A DNA stretch of 42,578 nt from contig PBNL01000005.1 of NCBI GenBank assembly GCA_002723115.1, forward strand, positions 1 through 42,578. The letters run 5' to 3'. Origin of the DNA: Methanobacteriota archaeon (GTDB taxonomy: Bacteria; Bacteroidota; Bacteroidia; Flavobacteriales_D; Sanyastnellaceae). Below the pieces are notes generated by a model. It was not told the origin of the DNA and searched no databases. It saw nothing but the letters and a program-made list of their open reading frames with translations. A program made the position numbers and the translations under genes. The stretch's first letter is position 1. The number at the start of each line of letters is the position of its first letter. Below are positions 8,387 through 17,435 of this stretch, piece after piece.

Positions 8387-9529
8387 ATGAATTTCGAACT
8401 TACAGAAGAGCAATTAGCAGTACGTGACGCAGCAAGGGATTTTGCCCAAAACGTTCTTAAACCAGGTGTGATTGATCGCGATAATGAGCAAAGATTTCCA
8501 GCCGAAGAGATCCGCCAACTTGGTGAACTAGGTTTCTTAGGCTTGATGGTTGACCCTAAATATGGTGGGTCAGGCATGGATGCAATGAGCTACGTGCTTG
8601 CTATGGAGGAAATCAGTAAGGTTGATGCATCTACTAGCGTTTGTATGAGCGTATGTAACTCGTTGTACTGTTATGGAATCGAGGCTTACGGATCTGAGGA
8701 GCAGAAGGAGAGTTTCTTGCGCCCAGTTGCTAGCGGTCAGAAGATTGGTGCTTTCTGCTTGAGTGAACCTGAGGCTGGATCTGATGCCACTTCGCAGAGG
8801 ACTACTGCGATCGATATGGGGGATCACTACTTGCTGAATGGTACTAAGAATTGGATTACCAATGGTGGGTCTGCTTCATATTACATAGTGATAGCCCAAA
8901 CCGACGCTAACAAGGGACACCGCGGCATCAACGCATTGATTGTCGAAAAAGGCATGGAGGGATTCCAGGTTGGCGCTAAGGAGGACAAGCTCGGAATTAG
9001 AGGTTCAGACACGCACACTTTAATGTTTACCGATGTAAAGGTGCCGAAGGCTAACCGAATTGGTGAGGACGGATTTGGATTCAAGTTCGCAATGAAGACC
9101 TTGAGTGGTGGACGTATCGGGATTGCAGCCCAAGCCCTTGGAATTGCAGCCGGAGCTTACGAGTTGGCGTTAGCGTATTCTAAGGAGCGCAAGACGTTTG
9201 GTAAGGAGATCTTCAAGCACCAGGCCATTGGGTTTAAGCTTGCTGACATGGCTACGCAAATTGAATGTGCGAGGCTGTTAGTTTACAAGGCTGCCGCTCT
9301 TAAGGACGCTGGCGAAAATTACGACCTTGCTTCGAGCATGGCTAAGCTCTACGCATCTGAGGTGGCAATGAAGCAGACCGTAGAAGCAGTACAAATTCAC
9401 GGTGGATACGGATTCGTTAAGGAGTACCACGTAGAGCGTTTAATGCGCGATGCGAAAATTACTCAGATATACGAGGGAACTTCTGAAGTTCAGAGAATCA
9501 TAATTAGCCGAAGCATTCTAATGGACTAG
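8387..9529 (+). CDS. Acyl-CoA dehydrogenase
   Basis: FAD-dependent alpha,beta-dehydrogenation of an acyl-CoA in fatty-acid or branched-chain catabolism. The ATG at 8387 gives MNFELTEEQLAVRDAARDF and 380 residues, the normal family length; an upstream GTG at 8336 would add 17 unrelated residues. Motifs: FCLSEPEAGSD (flavin/substrate binding), NGTKNWITNGG, GGRIGIAAQALG, QIHGGYGFVKE, and IYEGTSEVQRIIISR near the C-terminus with the catalytic Glu region of short-chain enzymes. Chain-length preference cannot be read from sequence. The gene ends one base from the stop of the convergent gene at 9531. Confidence 0.93.
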   Translation: MNFELTEEQLAVRDAARDFAQNVLKPGVIDRDNEQRFPAEEIRQLGELGFLGLMVDPKYGGSGMDAMSYVLAMEEISKVDASTSVCMSVCNSLYCYGIEAYGSEEQKESFLRPVASGQKIGAFCLSEPEAGSDATSQRTTAIDMGDHYLLNGTKNWITNGGSASYYIVIAQTDANKGHRGINALIVEKGMEGFQVGAKEDKLGIRGSDTHTLMFTDVKVPKANRIGEDGFGFKFAMKTLSGGRIGIAAQALGIAAGAYELALAYSKERKTFGKEIFKHQAIGFKLADMATQIECARLLVYKAAALKDAGENYDLASSMAKLYASEVAMKQTVEAVQIHGGYGFVKEYHVERLMRDAKITQIYEGTSEVQRIIISRSILMD

Positions 9530-9530
9530 A

Positions 9531-10979
9531 TTAAGAGTCGAGCTGCTCGTTTCTAGAATTCCAAACCGTGCGTTTACCCTTGTAGTAAACCACTACCTCT
9601 TTCTTCCCGTCAGAATTTGTGTCGATCATCTCGACCCTATCAGCCTTGACCATGCTTGACATCCCCACTTCTAGATTATCCCCAAAGGTTAACTCCTTGA
9701 GCCAACCCTTAGAGTCGACAAACATAACTGAGGATTTGCCGATCGAGCTCGAAAGTCTGAATGCTGGAGCCGCGCCTGGATGAACACGAACATCGGTAGA
9801 TATTCTAACGCCACCAGTCCTCTTCAGTAGAAGTACGCTAGAGTCGCTACAGCCGGCGTAGATGTAATCCCTTGAACCGACACGAAGGTGGTGCATATGC
9901 TCGACGAAGATGCCGTCCTTGAGTTTGGTAAAGCTCCATCCAGAGGTTCGCTTAGCCTCGCCTTTGAGGTTCGCGACCTTACCGTTTGCCGTTGCGACTA
10001 AGAATCTGAACTTCCTGTTCTTGTCGTAGTCGACAACACTGAATCCCGTTATAGGAGATGAGCTTTTGTAGGGATAGCCCTTGACGCTGTTTCCCTTGAC
10101 GTCTATTAAGAAGACTTGCTGGGGGGTTGCAAAGGCGGTTTGGTATTTCCCATTTGCATAAATATCCACTTCAAAAGCTTGGCCTATAGGCTCTCCTTCC
10201 ACCTCTTTAGACCAAATCACATCCCCATCCTCGCCCACTGCCTCTACCACAGATTTTTCAGCATCATAGAGAATGTCCATGTCCTGCCTAGTCCTGTGAT
10301 TGCGTATCACACCAAGCAGTCCAGTCATCTCCCTCTGCTCTTGGTGCTCCTCAACTTCAGGCGCTTCAACCTTGGCATCATCAAAAACCCAAGCATATCT
10401 ATCGCCCAAATCGACGGCTAAAAACCGCCCGTCCGAAGCATTCACAACCGCATCGTATTTAAGCCCCAATTCAGAACTGTCGTTTTCAAATTCAAACCCA
10501 CCCCTGTCAACTATGAATTTGGGGATGCGCAACTCGTCTTCCCACACAACAATTTCGTTTGTCGACTTTTCTAAAACATAGCCCTCGTCGGCTTTAAACA
10601 ACCTCGAATTAACACCCTCTTCTGAACGCCACCTATGCGCCATTTCTCCTGGTTGCTCTTTCCAAGATTCCAGACTTACCGCATCCCCCATCAACAATCC
10701 TCCCCTCCATTCTGTGTAATCCAAACCCATTCCAATATGCGCATCCATATTATATGTATGGGTAACCTTCAATCTATCACCCAGATCATTAATGCCTGAA
10801 AATATCGTCACAGGAAGTGACGGATCAGAATAGTCTATCGTCCAATTCGTGAAGATGTCAGGTGCGAAATCCGTGGGGTCAGAGGCGTCAAAAGATTCGA
10901 CCATCCTGATGCTGAAGTAAGCCATGATGGACAAGTAAGCCAAAGCCAATGCTGAAACCAAAAGTAGTAGCTGCCTCAT
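9531..10979 (-). CDS. Exported or membrane-anchored propeller-like protein, unknown function
   Basis: The 482 residues begin with a hydrophobic N-terminus (about residues 3-26) that could be a signal peptide or anchor, so the rest is probably periplasmic. The second half has recurring strands of the kind seen in beta-propellers (DGDVIWSKEVEG, QQVFLIDVKGNSVKGYPY, DYDKNRKFRFLVATANGKVA) and ends with DTNSDGKKEVVVYY, reminiscent of FG-GAP/VCBS calcium loops. I do not recognise a named family. It starts 10 bases after the recG stop and is likely in the same transcript; this gives no firm clue to role. Codon use in the 5' half (about 10150-10800) is G-ending rich. Confidence 0.75.
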   Translation of the reverse strand: MRQLLLLVSALALAYLSIMAYFSIRMVESFDASDPTDFAPDIFTNWTIDYSDPSLPVTIFSGINDLGDRLKVTHTYNMDAHIGMGLDYTEWRGGLLMGDAVSLESWKEQPGEMAHRWRSEEGVNSRLFKADEGYVLEKSTNEIVVWEDELRIPKFIVDRGGFEFENDSSELGLKYDAVVNASDGRFLAVDLGDRYAWVFDDAKVEAPEVEEHQEQREMTGLLGVIRNHRTRQDMDILYDAEKSVVEAVGEDGDVIWSKEVEGEPIGQAFEVDIYANGKYQTAFATPQQVFLIDVKGNSVKGYPYKSSSPITGFSVVDYDKNRKFRFLVATANGKVANLKGEAKRTSGWSFTKLKDGIFVEHMHHLRVGSRDYIYAGCSDSSVLLLKRTGGVRISTDVRVHPGAAPAFRLSSSIGKSSVMFVDSKGWLKELTFGDNLEVGMSSMVKADRVEMIDTNSDGKKEVVVYYKGKRTVWNSRNEQLDS

Positions 10980-10989
10980 ACTGCTAATA

Positions 10990-13104
10990 TCAAGAAATGC
11001 GACTCCAATTTGGGCGTCCTTCGAGAATTCTATCCAAGTTTATTTTTAATATCTGATTCTTGGGGGAGTCGAGGGTGGGGTCTTCCTCTAGGATTTGGCC
11101 TGCAATGTATCGCGCCGTCACCATTATCTCCCTGTCTCGCATAAGATCGGCCATCTGCAGGTCAGGCACCCCGCTTTGCTGAGTTCCCATCACATCACCA
11201 GGCCCGCGAATTTCCATATCCACTTCAGCAATTTCAAATCCATCGTTCGTGCGACACATGGTCTCTAGCCTGCGCCTTGCCTCATTGCTGAATTCATCCT
11301 TGGTCATTAAAATGCAATAGCTCTGATCTGCTCCTCTTCCCACTCTCCCCCTTAATTGATGCATTTGACTAAGCCCAAACCTTTCAGCACTCTCGATCAC
11401 CATCAGTGTAGCGTTGGGGACGTTCACCCCGACTTCGATGACGGTGGTGGCAACGAGGATTTGGGTTGTGCCTTTGGCGAACCTCTGCATTTCGATCTCT
11501 TTGTCATGGGGCTTCATGCGGCCGTGGACGACGCCGATTCTGAATTTGGGGAGGGGGAATCTGCGTGTGAGGCTTTCGTAGCCGTCCATGAGGTCCTTGT
11601 GGTCAAGTGTTGCGCTTTCTTCTATCAAGGGGTAGACAATGTAGACCTGTCTACCTTCTAGTATTTCCTTTTCTATGAAGTTGTTGACTGCGAGCCTTCC
11701 GCCGTCTGTCCTATGTACAGTCTTGATTTCCTTTCGGCCTGGCGGCATTTCGTCTAGGACGCTACAATCGAGATCCCCGTATGCTGTCATCGCAAGAGTA
11801 CGTGGAATAGGTGTCGCTGTCATCACTAAAACGTGAGGAGAAATGGCTGCCTTTGACCAAAGCTTACTCCTCTGCGCCACCCCAAACTTGTGTTGCTCAT
11901 CAATCACAGCCAATCCCAAATTCTTAAACACCACTCCCGGCTCTATCAGCGCATGTGTTCCAATAATTATGTTGACCTCACCCGATTCCAGGCCATCAAG
12001 CATGGGCCTTCTCGCGGATTTGGAAACTGAGCCGGTGAGCAGTTCGACTTTGATGTCCATTTGGCCTAAAAGCTCAACTATACCATTGTAATGCTGCTGC
12101 GCAAGGATCTCAGTTGGCGCCATAATGCAAGCCTGATACCCATTGTCTATGGCAAGAAGAGCGGTAAGTAGTGCAATGATGGTTTTTCCTGATCCCACGT
12201 CGCCCTGAAGCAACCTGTTCATATGCCAACCAGTATTCAGATCAGCCCTTATTTCCTTCATCACTCGCTTCTGCGCACCAGTCAACTCAAAAGGAAGATT
12301 GTCGTTGTAAAAGCTATTGAAATTGCCTCCTACTTTCTCAAAACGCACACCCTCCATGTCGACTGTCATAGCTTGCTTCTGCTTTAGAAGTGTCAGCTGC
12401 AAGTATAAAAGTTCCTCAAACCTGAGTCGCTTGAGTGCGCGTTCTGCTTCTTGCGGAGTCTTAGGGGAATGCACCTTATCAAAGGCTTCCATTCTACCTG
12501 GCAGTTGAAGTTGAGCCATCATCTGATCGCTCAGAGTTTCGTCTATTTCTCTATGCACCTCACCTAAGGCCAAACGTATCAACCGACCCAGCCCCGAACT
12601 GTGCAACCCCCTCGACGTCAACTTTTCTGTAGAAGAATAAACTGGATGCAATCCTCCTCCACCCCTAGACTCAAACTGATCCGCTCTTTCAACCTCTGGA
12701 TGAGGGATGTTCCACTTGCCTTTGTAATTCTGTGGCTTGCCATAAATCACCACACCGATATCGACTGGCAATTGACCCATGATCCACTTCCCCCCTTTAA
12801 ACCAAACCAACTCCATCGTCGATTCACCATCGTCAAAAACCGCAACCAATCTTGCTTGACGCCCTACACCCACCATCTTTTTGGAAACAATGTCCCCCTT
12901 GAATTGCAGCGATGTAGAATCGGCTGTTATATCAGAAATCTTGTGGAACTTAGACCTGTCTTCATACCTGAATGGCAGGTGTTGAATCAGGTCAAAAAAA
13001 GTAAATACACCAAGCTCAGTCTGAAGTAGTTCAGCGCGTTTGGGCCCTACCCCTTTGAGGTAGGCAATAGATGTCGTTAATGAGTTTGGTTGATTATTAG
13101 ACAT
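10990..13104 (-). CDS. recG: ATP-dependent DNA helicase RecG
   Basis: Branch-migrating helicase that remodels stalled forks and Holliday junctions. The 704-residue length is typical. An N-terminal wedge/OB region (YLKGVGPKRAELL at about 15-27, HLPFRYEDRS) precedes motif I GDVGSGKT, the DEAD-box variant DEQHKFGV, MTATPIPRTLAMTAYGDL (motif III) and the C-terminal helicase lobe with VVHGRMKPHDKE, VATTVIEVGVNVPNA and QLRGRVGRG. It lies 31 bases downstream of pdhC and 10 bases upstream of the next gene, probably one transcript. A stretch around 11400-11760 uses C-ending codons much more than its flanks. Confidence 0.97.
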   Translation of the reverse strand: MSNNQPNSLTTSIAYLKGVGPKRAELLQTELGVFTFFDLIQHLPFRYEDRSKFHKISDITADSTSLQFKGDIVSKKMVGVGRQARLVAVFDDGESTMELVWFKGGKWIMGQLPVDIGVVIYGKPQNYKGKWNIPHPEVERADQFESRGGGGLHPVYSSTEKLTSRGLHSSGLGRLIRLALGEVHREIDETLSDQMMAQLQLPGRMEAFDKVHSPKTPQEAERALKRLRFEELLYLQLTLLKQKQAMTVDMEGVRFEKVGGNFNSFYNDNLPFELTGAQKRVMKEIRADLNTGWHMNRLLQGDVGSGKTIIALLTALLAIDNGYQACIMAPTEILAQQHYNGIVELLGQMDIKVELLTGSVSKSARRPMLDGLESGEVNIIIGTHALIEPGVVFKNLGLAVIDEQHKFGVAQRSKLWSKAAISPHVLVMTATPIPRTLAMTAYGDLDCSVLDEMPPGRKEIKTVHRTDGGRLAVNNFIEKEILEGRQVYIVYPLIEESATLDHKDLMDGYESLTRRFPLPKFRIGVVHGRMKPHDKEIEMQRFAKGTTQILVATTVIEVGVNVPNATLMVIESAERFGLSQMHQLRGRVGRGADQSYCILMTKDEFSNEARRRLETMCRTNDGFEIAEVDMEIRGPGDVMGTQQSGVPDLQMADLMRDREIMVTARYIAGQILEEDPTLDSPKNQILKINLDRILEGRPNWSRIS

Positions 13105-13135
13105 GCGGCTTATGCAATCTACCGCAAGTAATAAT

Positions 13136-14392
13136 TTATACCAACATCAAGACTGGATTCTCTAGTAGATTTTTGAAATCTTGTAAGAACGCAGCCCCAG
13201 TTGCTCCATCAACTACTCTGTGATCACAGCTTAGAGTCACTTTCATCACATTACCTGGTACAACAACCCCGTCCTTAACTACAGGCACTTCGTTAATCCC
13301 TCCAATTGCGAGTATGCATGCATCTGGTGGGTTGATGATAGCCGTGAAGCTTTCAATACCAAACATTCCCAGGTTAGAAATTGTAAATGTATTTCCTTCC
13401 CAATCCTCTGGCTGTAGCTTCTTAGACTTGGCCTTTGCAGCAAAGTCTCTTACCTCTTCTCCAATTCCTGCAAATGACTTTCCATCAGCAAAACGCACAA
13501 CAGGAACGAGTAACCCATCCTCAACAGCAACTGCTACGCCAATGTGTACGTGTTCGTTGTAACGGATTCTATCCTCCAACCAACTGCTGTTTACTGCTGG
13601 GTGCTTTCTAAGAGCCATCGCAGCAGCCTTAACGACCATGTCGTTGAATGACACTTTAAAAAAGCCTTGGTCATTGATCGCTTTTCGTGCTGCAATAGCA
13701 TTTGACATATCAATGCTCAAATTCAAATAGAAGTGAGGAGCGCTAAACTTACTTTCAGCAAGACGAGAAGCGATAACCTTTCTCATTTGGCTTACACCAA
13801 CTTCAGTGAATTTTTCTTGAGTCATAACTGGCATTCCAGTAGCTCCAGCCATCTTAAAGTTCTCTACGTCGCGCTTCACCACTCTTCCACCTTCACCTGA
13901 TCCAGGAATTCTTCCTAACTGTAGGCCAAGCTTTTCAGCCAACTTCTTTGCAAGTGGTGATGCAACAACCCTATCACTACCTGTTGGCGGTGCTGGTGCT
14001 GCAGCCTTAGGTGCTGCAGCTACAGGAGCAGGTGCATATGCGGCAGGCGCAGGTGCTGGTGCAGCTGGAACAGGCGCAGGGGCCACTTCTTTCTTTTCTT
14101 CTTTTGCAGGAGCTGCATCTTCTTCAGCTTTAAGCAATTCCTTGTAATCCTCTCCTTTCTCACCTAGAATACACAAAACGCTATCAACAGGTGCAGTAGC
14201 TCCTGTTTCAACTCCTATATAAAGTAGGAATCCATCTTGGAAGGATTCAAACTCCATAGTTGCCTTATCCGTTTCGATTTCTGCTAACAAATCTCCACTT
14301 TCAACTTCGTCTCCAACCTTCTTATGCCAAGCAGCTACAACCCCTTCGGTCATAGTATCGCTTAATTTGGGCATTTTGACAATTTCAGCCAT
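13136..14392 (-). CDS. pdhC: Pyruvate dehydrogenase E2, dihydrolipoamide acetyltransferase
   Basis: Transfers the acetyl group from lipoate to CoA in the pyruvate dehydrogenase complex. Of 418 residues: one lipoyl domain at 1-80 with the lipoylated Lys43 in ETDKATMEF; an Ala/Pro-rich linker (about 95-138); a peripheral subunit-binding domain (about 142-178, SPLAKKLAEKLG); and a catalytic domain ending with CDHRVVDGATGA, which carries the active-site His. It begins 24 bases after pdhA. E1 beta is not in this window, so the rest of the complex is encoded elsewhere. Confidence 0.95.
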   Translation of the reverse strand: MAEIVKMPKLSDTMTEGVVAAWHKKVGDEVESGDLLAEIETDKATMEFESFQDGFLLYIGVETGATAPVDSVLCILGEKGEDYKELLKAEEDAAPAKEEKKEVAPAPVPAAPAPAPAAYAPAPVAAAPKAAAPAPPTGSDRVVASPLAKKLAEKLGLQLGRIPGSGEGGRVVKRDVENFKMAGATGMPVMTQEKFTEVGVSQMRKVIASRLAESKFSAPHFYLNLSIDMSNAIAARKAINDQGFFKVSFNDMVVKAAAMALRKHPAVNSSWLEDRIRYNEHVHIGVAVAVEDGLLVPVVRFADGKSFAGIGEEVRDFAAKAKSKKLQPEDWEGNTFTISNLGMFGIESFTAIINPPDACILAIGGINEVPVVKDGVVVPGNVMKVTLSCDHRVVDGATGAAFLQDFKNLLENPVLMLV

Positions 14393-14416
14393 GATTCAAT
14401 GTTTTATCAATGATCG

Positions 14417-15427
14417 TTAGTCCTTAACGAACGGGTAATCTTCTTGTGTGTAAACGTCTTCGTATAATTCGTGTGGCTCAGGTAGTGGACTTTCCTCAGC
14501 GAACTTCACTGCTTCTTCCACTTCAGCCTTCACTTCCTTTTCAACAGCTTTGATTTCATCTGCTGTCATCCACTTTTCAGCTAAAAGAATATTCTTAACG
14601 TGAGTGATTGGATCCTTTTCTTGGTATTCACTCACTTCATCCTTAGTTCTGTACTTCTGTGGATCAGACATTGAGTGACCCTTATAACGGTATGTCTCAA
14701 TGTTGAGAAGTGTTGGACCCTCTCCTCTACGCCCACGTTTAGCAGCCCTTGCAATAGCAGCACATACATCCTCAGGGCTCATACCATCAACAGTCTCCGC
14801 AGGCATTTCATAACTGAGTGCCATTTTTGACATATCAGTCACATTGGTAGTTCTCTCAACACTTGTTCCCATGGCATATTGGTTGTTCTCAATAATGAAA
14901 ATCACTGGTAGCTTCCAATTCATAGCCATGTTAAAAGTCTCGTGAAGAATTCCCTGTCTTGCTGCTCCATCACCCATAAAGCACACAGTAACGTGTTCTT
15001 CTTCTCTGTATTTGTCAGCAAAAGCAATTCCTGCTCCTAGTCCTATTTGGCCTCCTACAATACCATGCCCGCCAAAAAGATTCCTCTCCTTATCAAACAT
15101 GTGCATAGAACCACCTTTTCCCTTAGAAAGACCTGTACGCTTACCGTAAAGCTCTGCCATTACTTTCTTAGGATCAGAACCCATTACAAGTGGATGAGCG
15201 TGATCTCTATATGCTGTAATAACTCTATCTGTAGGCTTAATCGCCTCCATCATTCCAGACAGAATAGCTTCTTGACCAATATAAAGGTGACAAAAGCCGC
15301 CGAACTTCTGCTGAATGTACAGCTGTCCGCACTTCTCTTCAAACTTGCGCATTAGGTACATCTCTCTGTACCATCTGCGATATACAGCCTCATTGTGAGG
15401 TAGTTTGTTTACTTTCTTTTTTGCCAT
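14417..15427 (-). CDS. pdhA: Pyruvate dehydrogenase E1 component, alpha subunit
   Basis: Thiamine-diphosphate-dependent decarboxylation of pyruvate, with a separately encoded beta subunit. At 336 residues it has the alpha-subunit layout: YIGQEAILSGM, TAYRDHAHPL, GKGGSMHMF, and the TPP/Mg motif MGDGAARQG with ENNQYAMGT. YKGHSMSDPQKYRTKDE includes the conserved phosphorylation-loop region. It is the first gene of pdhA-pdhC, with a perfect TAnnTTTG box 21 bases before the ATG. In several Flavobacteria porU-porV lie near pdhA-pdhC, which matches this neighbourhood. Confidence 0.95.
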   Translation of the reverse strand: MAKKKVNKLPHNEAVYRRWYREMYLMRKFEEKCGQLYIQQKFGGFCHLYIGQEAILSGMMEAIKPTDRVITAYRDHAHPLVMGSDPKKVMAELYGKRTGLSKGKGGSMHMFDKERNLFGGHGIVGGQIGLGAGIAFADKYREEEHVTVCFMGDGAARQGILHETFNMAMNWKLPVIFIIENNQYAMGTSVERTTNVTDMSKMALSYEMPAETVDGMSPEDVCAAIARAAKRGRRGEGPTLLNIETYRYKGHSMSDPQKYRTKDEVSEYQEKDPITHVKNILLAEKWMTADEIKAVEKEVKAEVEEAVKFAEESPLPEPHELYEDVYTQEDYPFVKD

Positions 15428-15448
15428 AGATCTAGTTTATGGAGAGGG

Positions 15449-15456
15449 CAAAGATA
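15449..15456 (-). promoter_or_regulatory. Bacteroidetes -7 promoter box for pdhA-pdhC
   Basis: TATCTTTG on the minus strand is an exact match to TAnnTTTG, 21 bases before the pdhA ATG. A canonical TTG element about 20 bases further upstream is not evident. Confidence 0.6.
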
Positions 15457-15549
15457 TATTCAAAGTGCAACTTCGTAACTTTACCTACTGCAAGATTTTA
15501 CCAGTTGTTTTTTGATAGCTGGTTTTCTCTTTCTAAGCGAATTTGGCAA

Positions 15550-16302
15550 TTGGAATCTTTAGACCAAAAAATATCTAGCTTCGAGCCTATTTCACTTTCC
15601 GAAATGGATGAAGTGAAGTTGATGAAAAGAACAGACACAAAATTTGTCTTTCCCTTAACTACTCTTCATAAAATCCTACACGACCTGGTCGATCACTACC
15701 GTGTATTGGATATTGATGGCGTTCGATTAAATGCCTATAGGTCACTATACTTCGATACAGAAGATTTTCAGTTTTACCACCAACATCACAATGGCAAAAC
15801 CAATAGGAATAAAGTGAGATTCAGGGAATACATCGATTCTGGGTTGGCCTTTTTAGAGGTAAAACGCAAAAATAACAAGGGGAAGACTATAAAAAAGAGG
15901 ATTAAAGTGGGTGAGATTCCTGAACAACTTGATGGCTCAAACAAGGACTTTGTAGATAAGGTTGTAGGAGAAACTCTCGATCTCAAGCCTCAACATTGGA
16001 ATAAATTTAGCCGCATAACCCTTGTTCACAAGAGACGCAAAGAGCGACTTACAATAGACGTGGGTTTCCGATTCCAAGACACAGCTTCTAATAAACAAAA
16101 CCTAGGTGAAATGGTGATTGCAGAGGTAAAACAAGCCAAACGCAACCTATCCTCTGACTTTATTAGATTAATCAAAAAAGAAAGGATTCATCCTTTCAGA
16201 ATAAGCAAGTACTGTATGGCTACAGCTACATTGTTTCCTCAATTGAAGATGAACAACTTCAAAAGAAAGTTTTTACATTTAGACAAACTTCAGACAACAT
16301 GA
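15550..16302 (+). CDS. VTC-domain protein (polyphosphate polymerase-like)
   Basis: The VTC domain is the catalytic domain of yeast Vtc4, which makes polyphosphate from ATP inside a basic tunnel. The tunnel-type motifs are visible: KLMKRTDTKFVF, YRSLYFDTEDF, NRNKVRFREY, FLEVKRKNNKGKTIKKR, TIDVGFRF and MVIAEVKQ. The start is uncertain: an ATG at 15439 would add an unlike N-terminus and overlap the pdhA promoter, so I favour the TTG at 15550 (250 residues), with an ATG at 15604 as the shortest option. The last bases overlap the next gene as ATGA, so the two are coupled. No transmembrane segment is present; activity in this organism is inferred. Confidence 0.82.
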   Translation: MESLDQKISSFEPISLSEMDEVKLMKRTDTKFVFPLTTLHKILHDLVDHYRVLDIDGVRLNAYRSLYFDTEDFQFYHQHHNGKTNRNKVRFREYIDSGLAFLEVKRKNNKGKTIKKRIKVGEIPEQLDGSNKDFVDKVVGETLDLKPQHWNKFSRITLVHKRRKERLTIDVGFRFQDTASNKQNLGEMVIAEVKQAKRNLSSDFIRLIKKERIHPFRISKYCMATATLFPQLKMNNFKRKFLHLDKLQTT

Positions 16303-16940
16303 ACGAATTACTGTTATTGCTAACTGATCTAGAACTTTTTGGCGCCGATTTAATCGATAAAAAAGATTTCTTCGAGCTTCTAGTAAAAGCCATTTTTAAC
16401 TTTTTAGTTATAGGCTACATCGTTCGCTACTTGTACTATCCAGCAACAAAAAACAAGGACTACTTGTTTACATACTTGCTTATAAGTGTAACTGTTTTCT
16501 GCTTGTGTTTCCTATTAGAAAATGTAAAGCTTGAGCTAGGGTTTGCTCTAGGTCTATTTGCCATATTTGGCATTATTCGCTATCGAACAGATCCTATTCC
16601 TATCAAGGAGATGACCTACCTATTTATTGTTATAGGAGTATCTGTTATCAATGCATTAGCAAATAAGAAAATTAGTCATGCTGAGCTACTATTCACTAAC
16701 ATGTTAGTAGTAGCTGTAACCTATGGTTTGGAAAAAATCTGGCTGCTTAAGCATGAAAGCCGCAAGACTATAGTTTATGAAAAAATAGAACTGATAGTTC
16801 CTGAAAGAAGGGAAGATCTACTCGCTGATCTAAAAGAAAGAACGGGACTAAACGTAACTCGTGTAGAAATTAGAAAGCTGGATTTCCTCCGCGACACTGC
16901 TCAATTGAGAATCTTCTTTTTCGAGGAGGAAGAGGGTTAG
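16299..16940 (+). CDS. DUF4956 membrane protein
   Basis: A 213-residue protein with about four or five hydrophobic segments (about 28-46, 58-76, 79-96, 104-121 and 129-146), followed by a soluble, charged C-terminal domain of about 65 residues. The motif GFALGLFAIFGIIRYRTDPI followed by KEMTYLFIVIGVSVINAL is characteristic of DUF4956. Its start overlaps the stop of the VTC-domain gene, and such pairs occur in other bacteria. A role as membrane partner or polyphosphate conduit is a hypothesis from this pairing and from the yeast VTC complex, not something the sequence shows. Confidence 0.8.
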   Translation: MNELLLLLTDLELFGADLIDKKDFFELLVKAIFNFLVIGYIVRYLYYPATKNKDYLFTYLLISVTVFCLCFLLENVKLELGFALGLFAIFGIIRYRTDPIPIKEMTYLFIVIGVSVINALANKKISHAELLFTNMLVVAVTYGLEKIWLLKHESRKTIVYEKIELIVPERREDLLADLKERTGLNVTRVEIRKLDFLRDTAQLRIFFFEEEEG

Positions 16941-16951
16941 GAATTAACCCT
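16933..16951. terminator. Small hairpin over the convergent ends of the DUF4956 gene and ispF
   Basis: Arms AGGGTTA (16933-16939) and TAACCCT (16945-16951) form a perfect 7-bp stem with a 5-base loop. The hairpin covers both stop codons, which are separated by only 3 bases. The following T-run on the plus strand is short (TTCTT), so termination strength is doubtful. Confidence 0.4.
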
Positions 16952-17423
16952 TCTTAAGCAACACCACTGCGTGTGCGCTTATGCCTTCGCCTGTGCCGAC
17001 AAAGCCAAGTTTTTCTGTCGTTGTCGCTTTGACGCTAACTAGATCCATTTCACATCCAAGCACCTCTGAAATTACTGAACGCATATCAATTATGTGAGGA
17101 GCAAGTTTTGGAGCTTGAAGACAAACAGTTGTGTCGATATTGCCAATAATCCACCCTTTTGAGCGAACTAATTCCATCGTATGAGCTAATAGCTTTTTAG
17201 AATCTATCCCTTTATATGCAGGATCTGTATCTGGGAAATGCTTGCCTAAATCGCCAAGTGCCAAAGCTCCTAGCATTGCATCGCAGATAACATGGAGAAG
17301 AACGTCAGCATCGCTGTGGCCTACAGCGCCAAAATCACATGGGACTAGGATTCCGCCAATCCAAAGTTCTTCACCTGCGGCGAGGCGATGAACGTCGTAG
17401 CCATATCCGATTCTGAAATCCAT
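16944..17423 (-). CDS. ispF: 2-C-methyl-D-erythritol 2,4-cyclodiphosphate synthase
   Basis: Forms MEcPP in the MEP isoprenoid pathway. The 159-residue length is standard. Metal ligands are visible as Asp10 and His12 in GYDVHRL and His44 in [18 protein letters not shown] and [16 protein letters not shown] complete the signature. It starts 12 bases after the porV stop and is probably read with porV. A near-consensus box TAACTTTA (one mismatch) spans the porV stop, 7 bases before the ATG. Confidence 0.96.
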   Translation of the reverse strand: MDFRIGYGYDVHRLAAGEELWIGGILVPCDFGAVGHSDADVLLHVICDAMLGALALGDLGKHFPDTDPAYKGIDSKKLLAHTMELVRSKGWIIGNIDTTVCLQAPKLAPHIIDMRSVISEVLGCEMDLVSVKATTTEKLGFVGTGEGISAHAVVLLKKG

Positions 17424-17435
17424 TTGGGCTTAAAG

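Noticed and set aside
12601-13029. 142-codon open frame on the plus strand
   Set aside because: It lies wholly opposite recG, which has full helicase motifs; no start signals or recognisable protein.
15439-15549. N-terminal extension of the VTC-domain protein from the ATG at 15439
   Set aside because: It overlaps the pdhA promoter box and the extra residues do not resemble the family; a later start is preferred.
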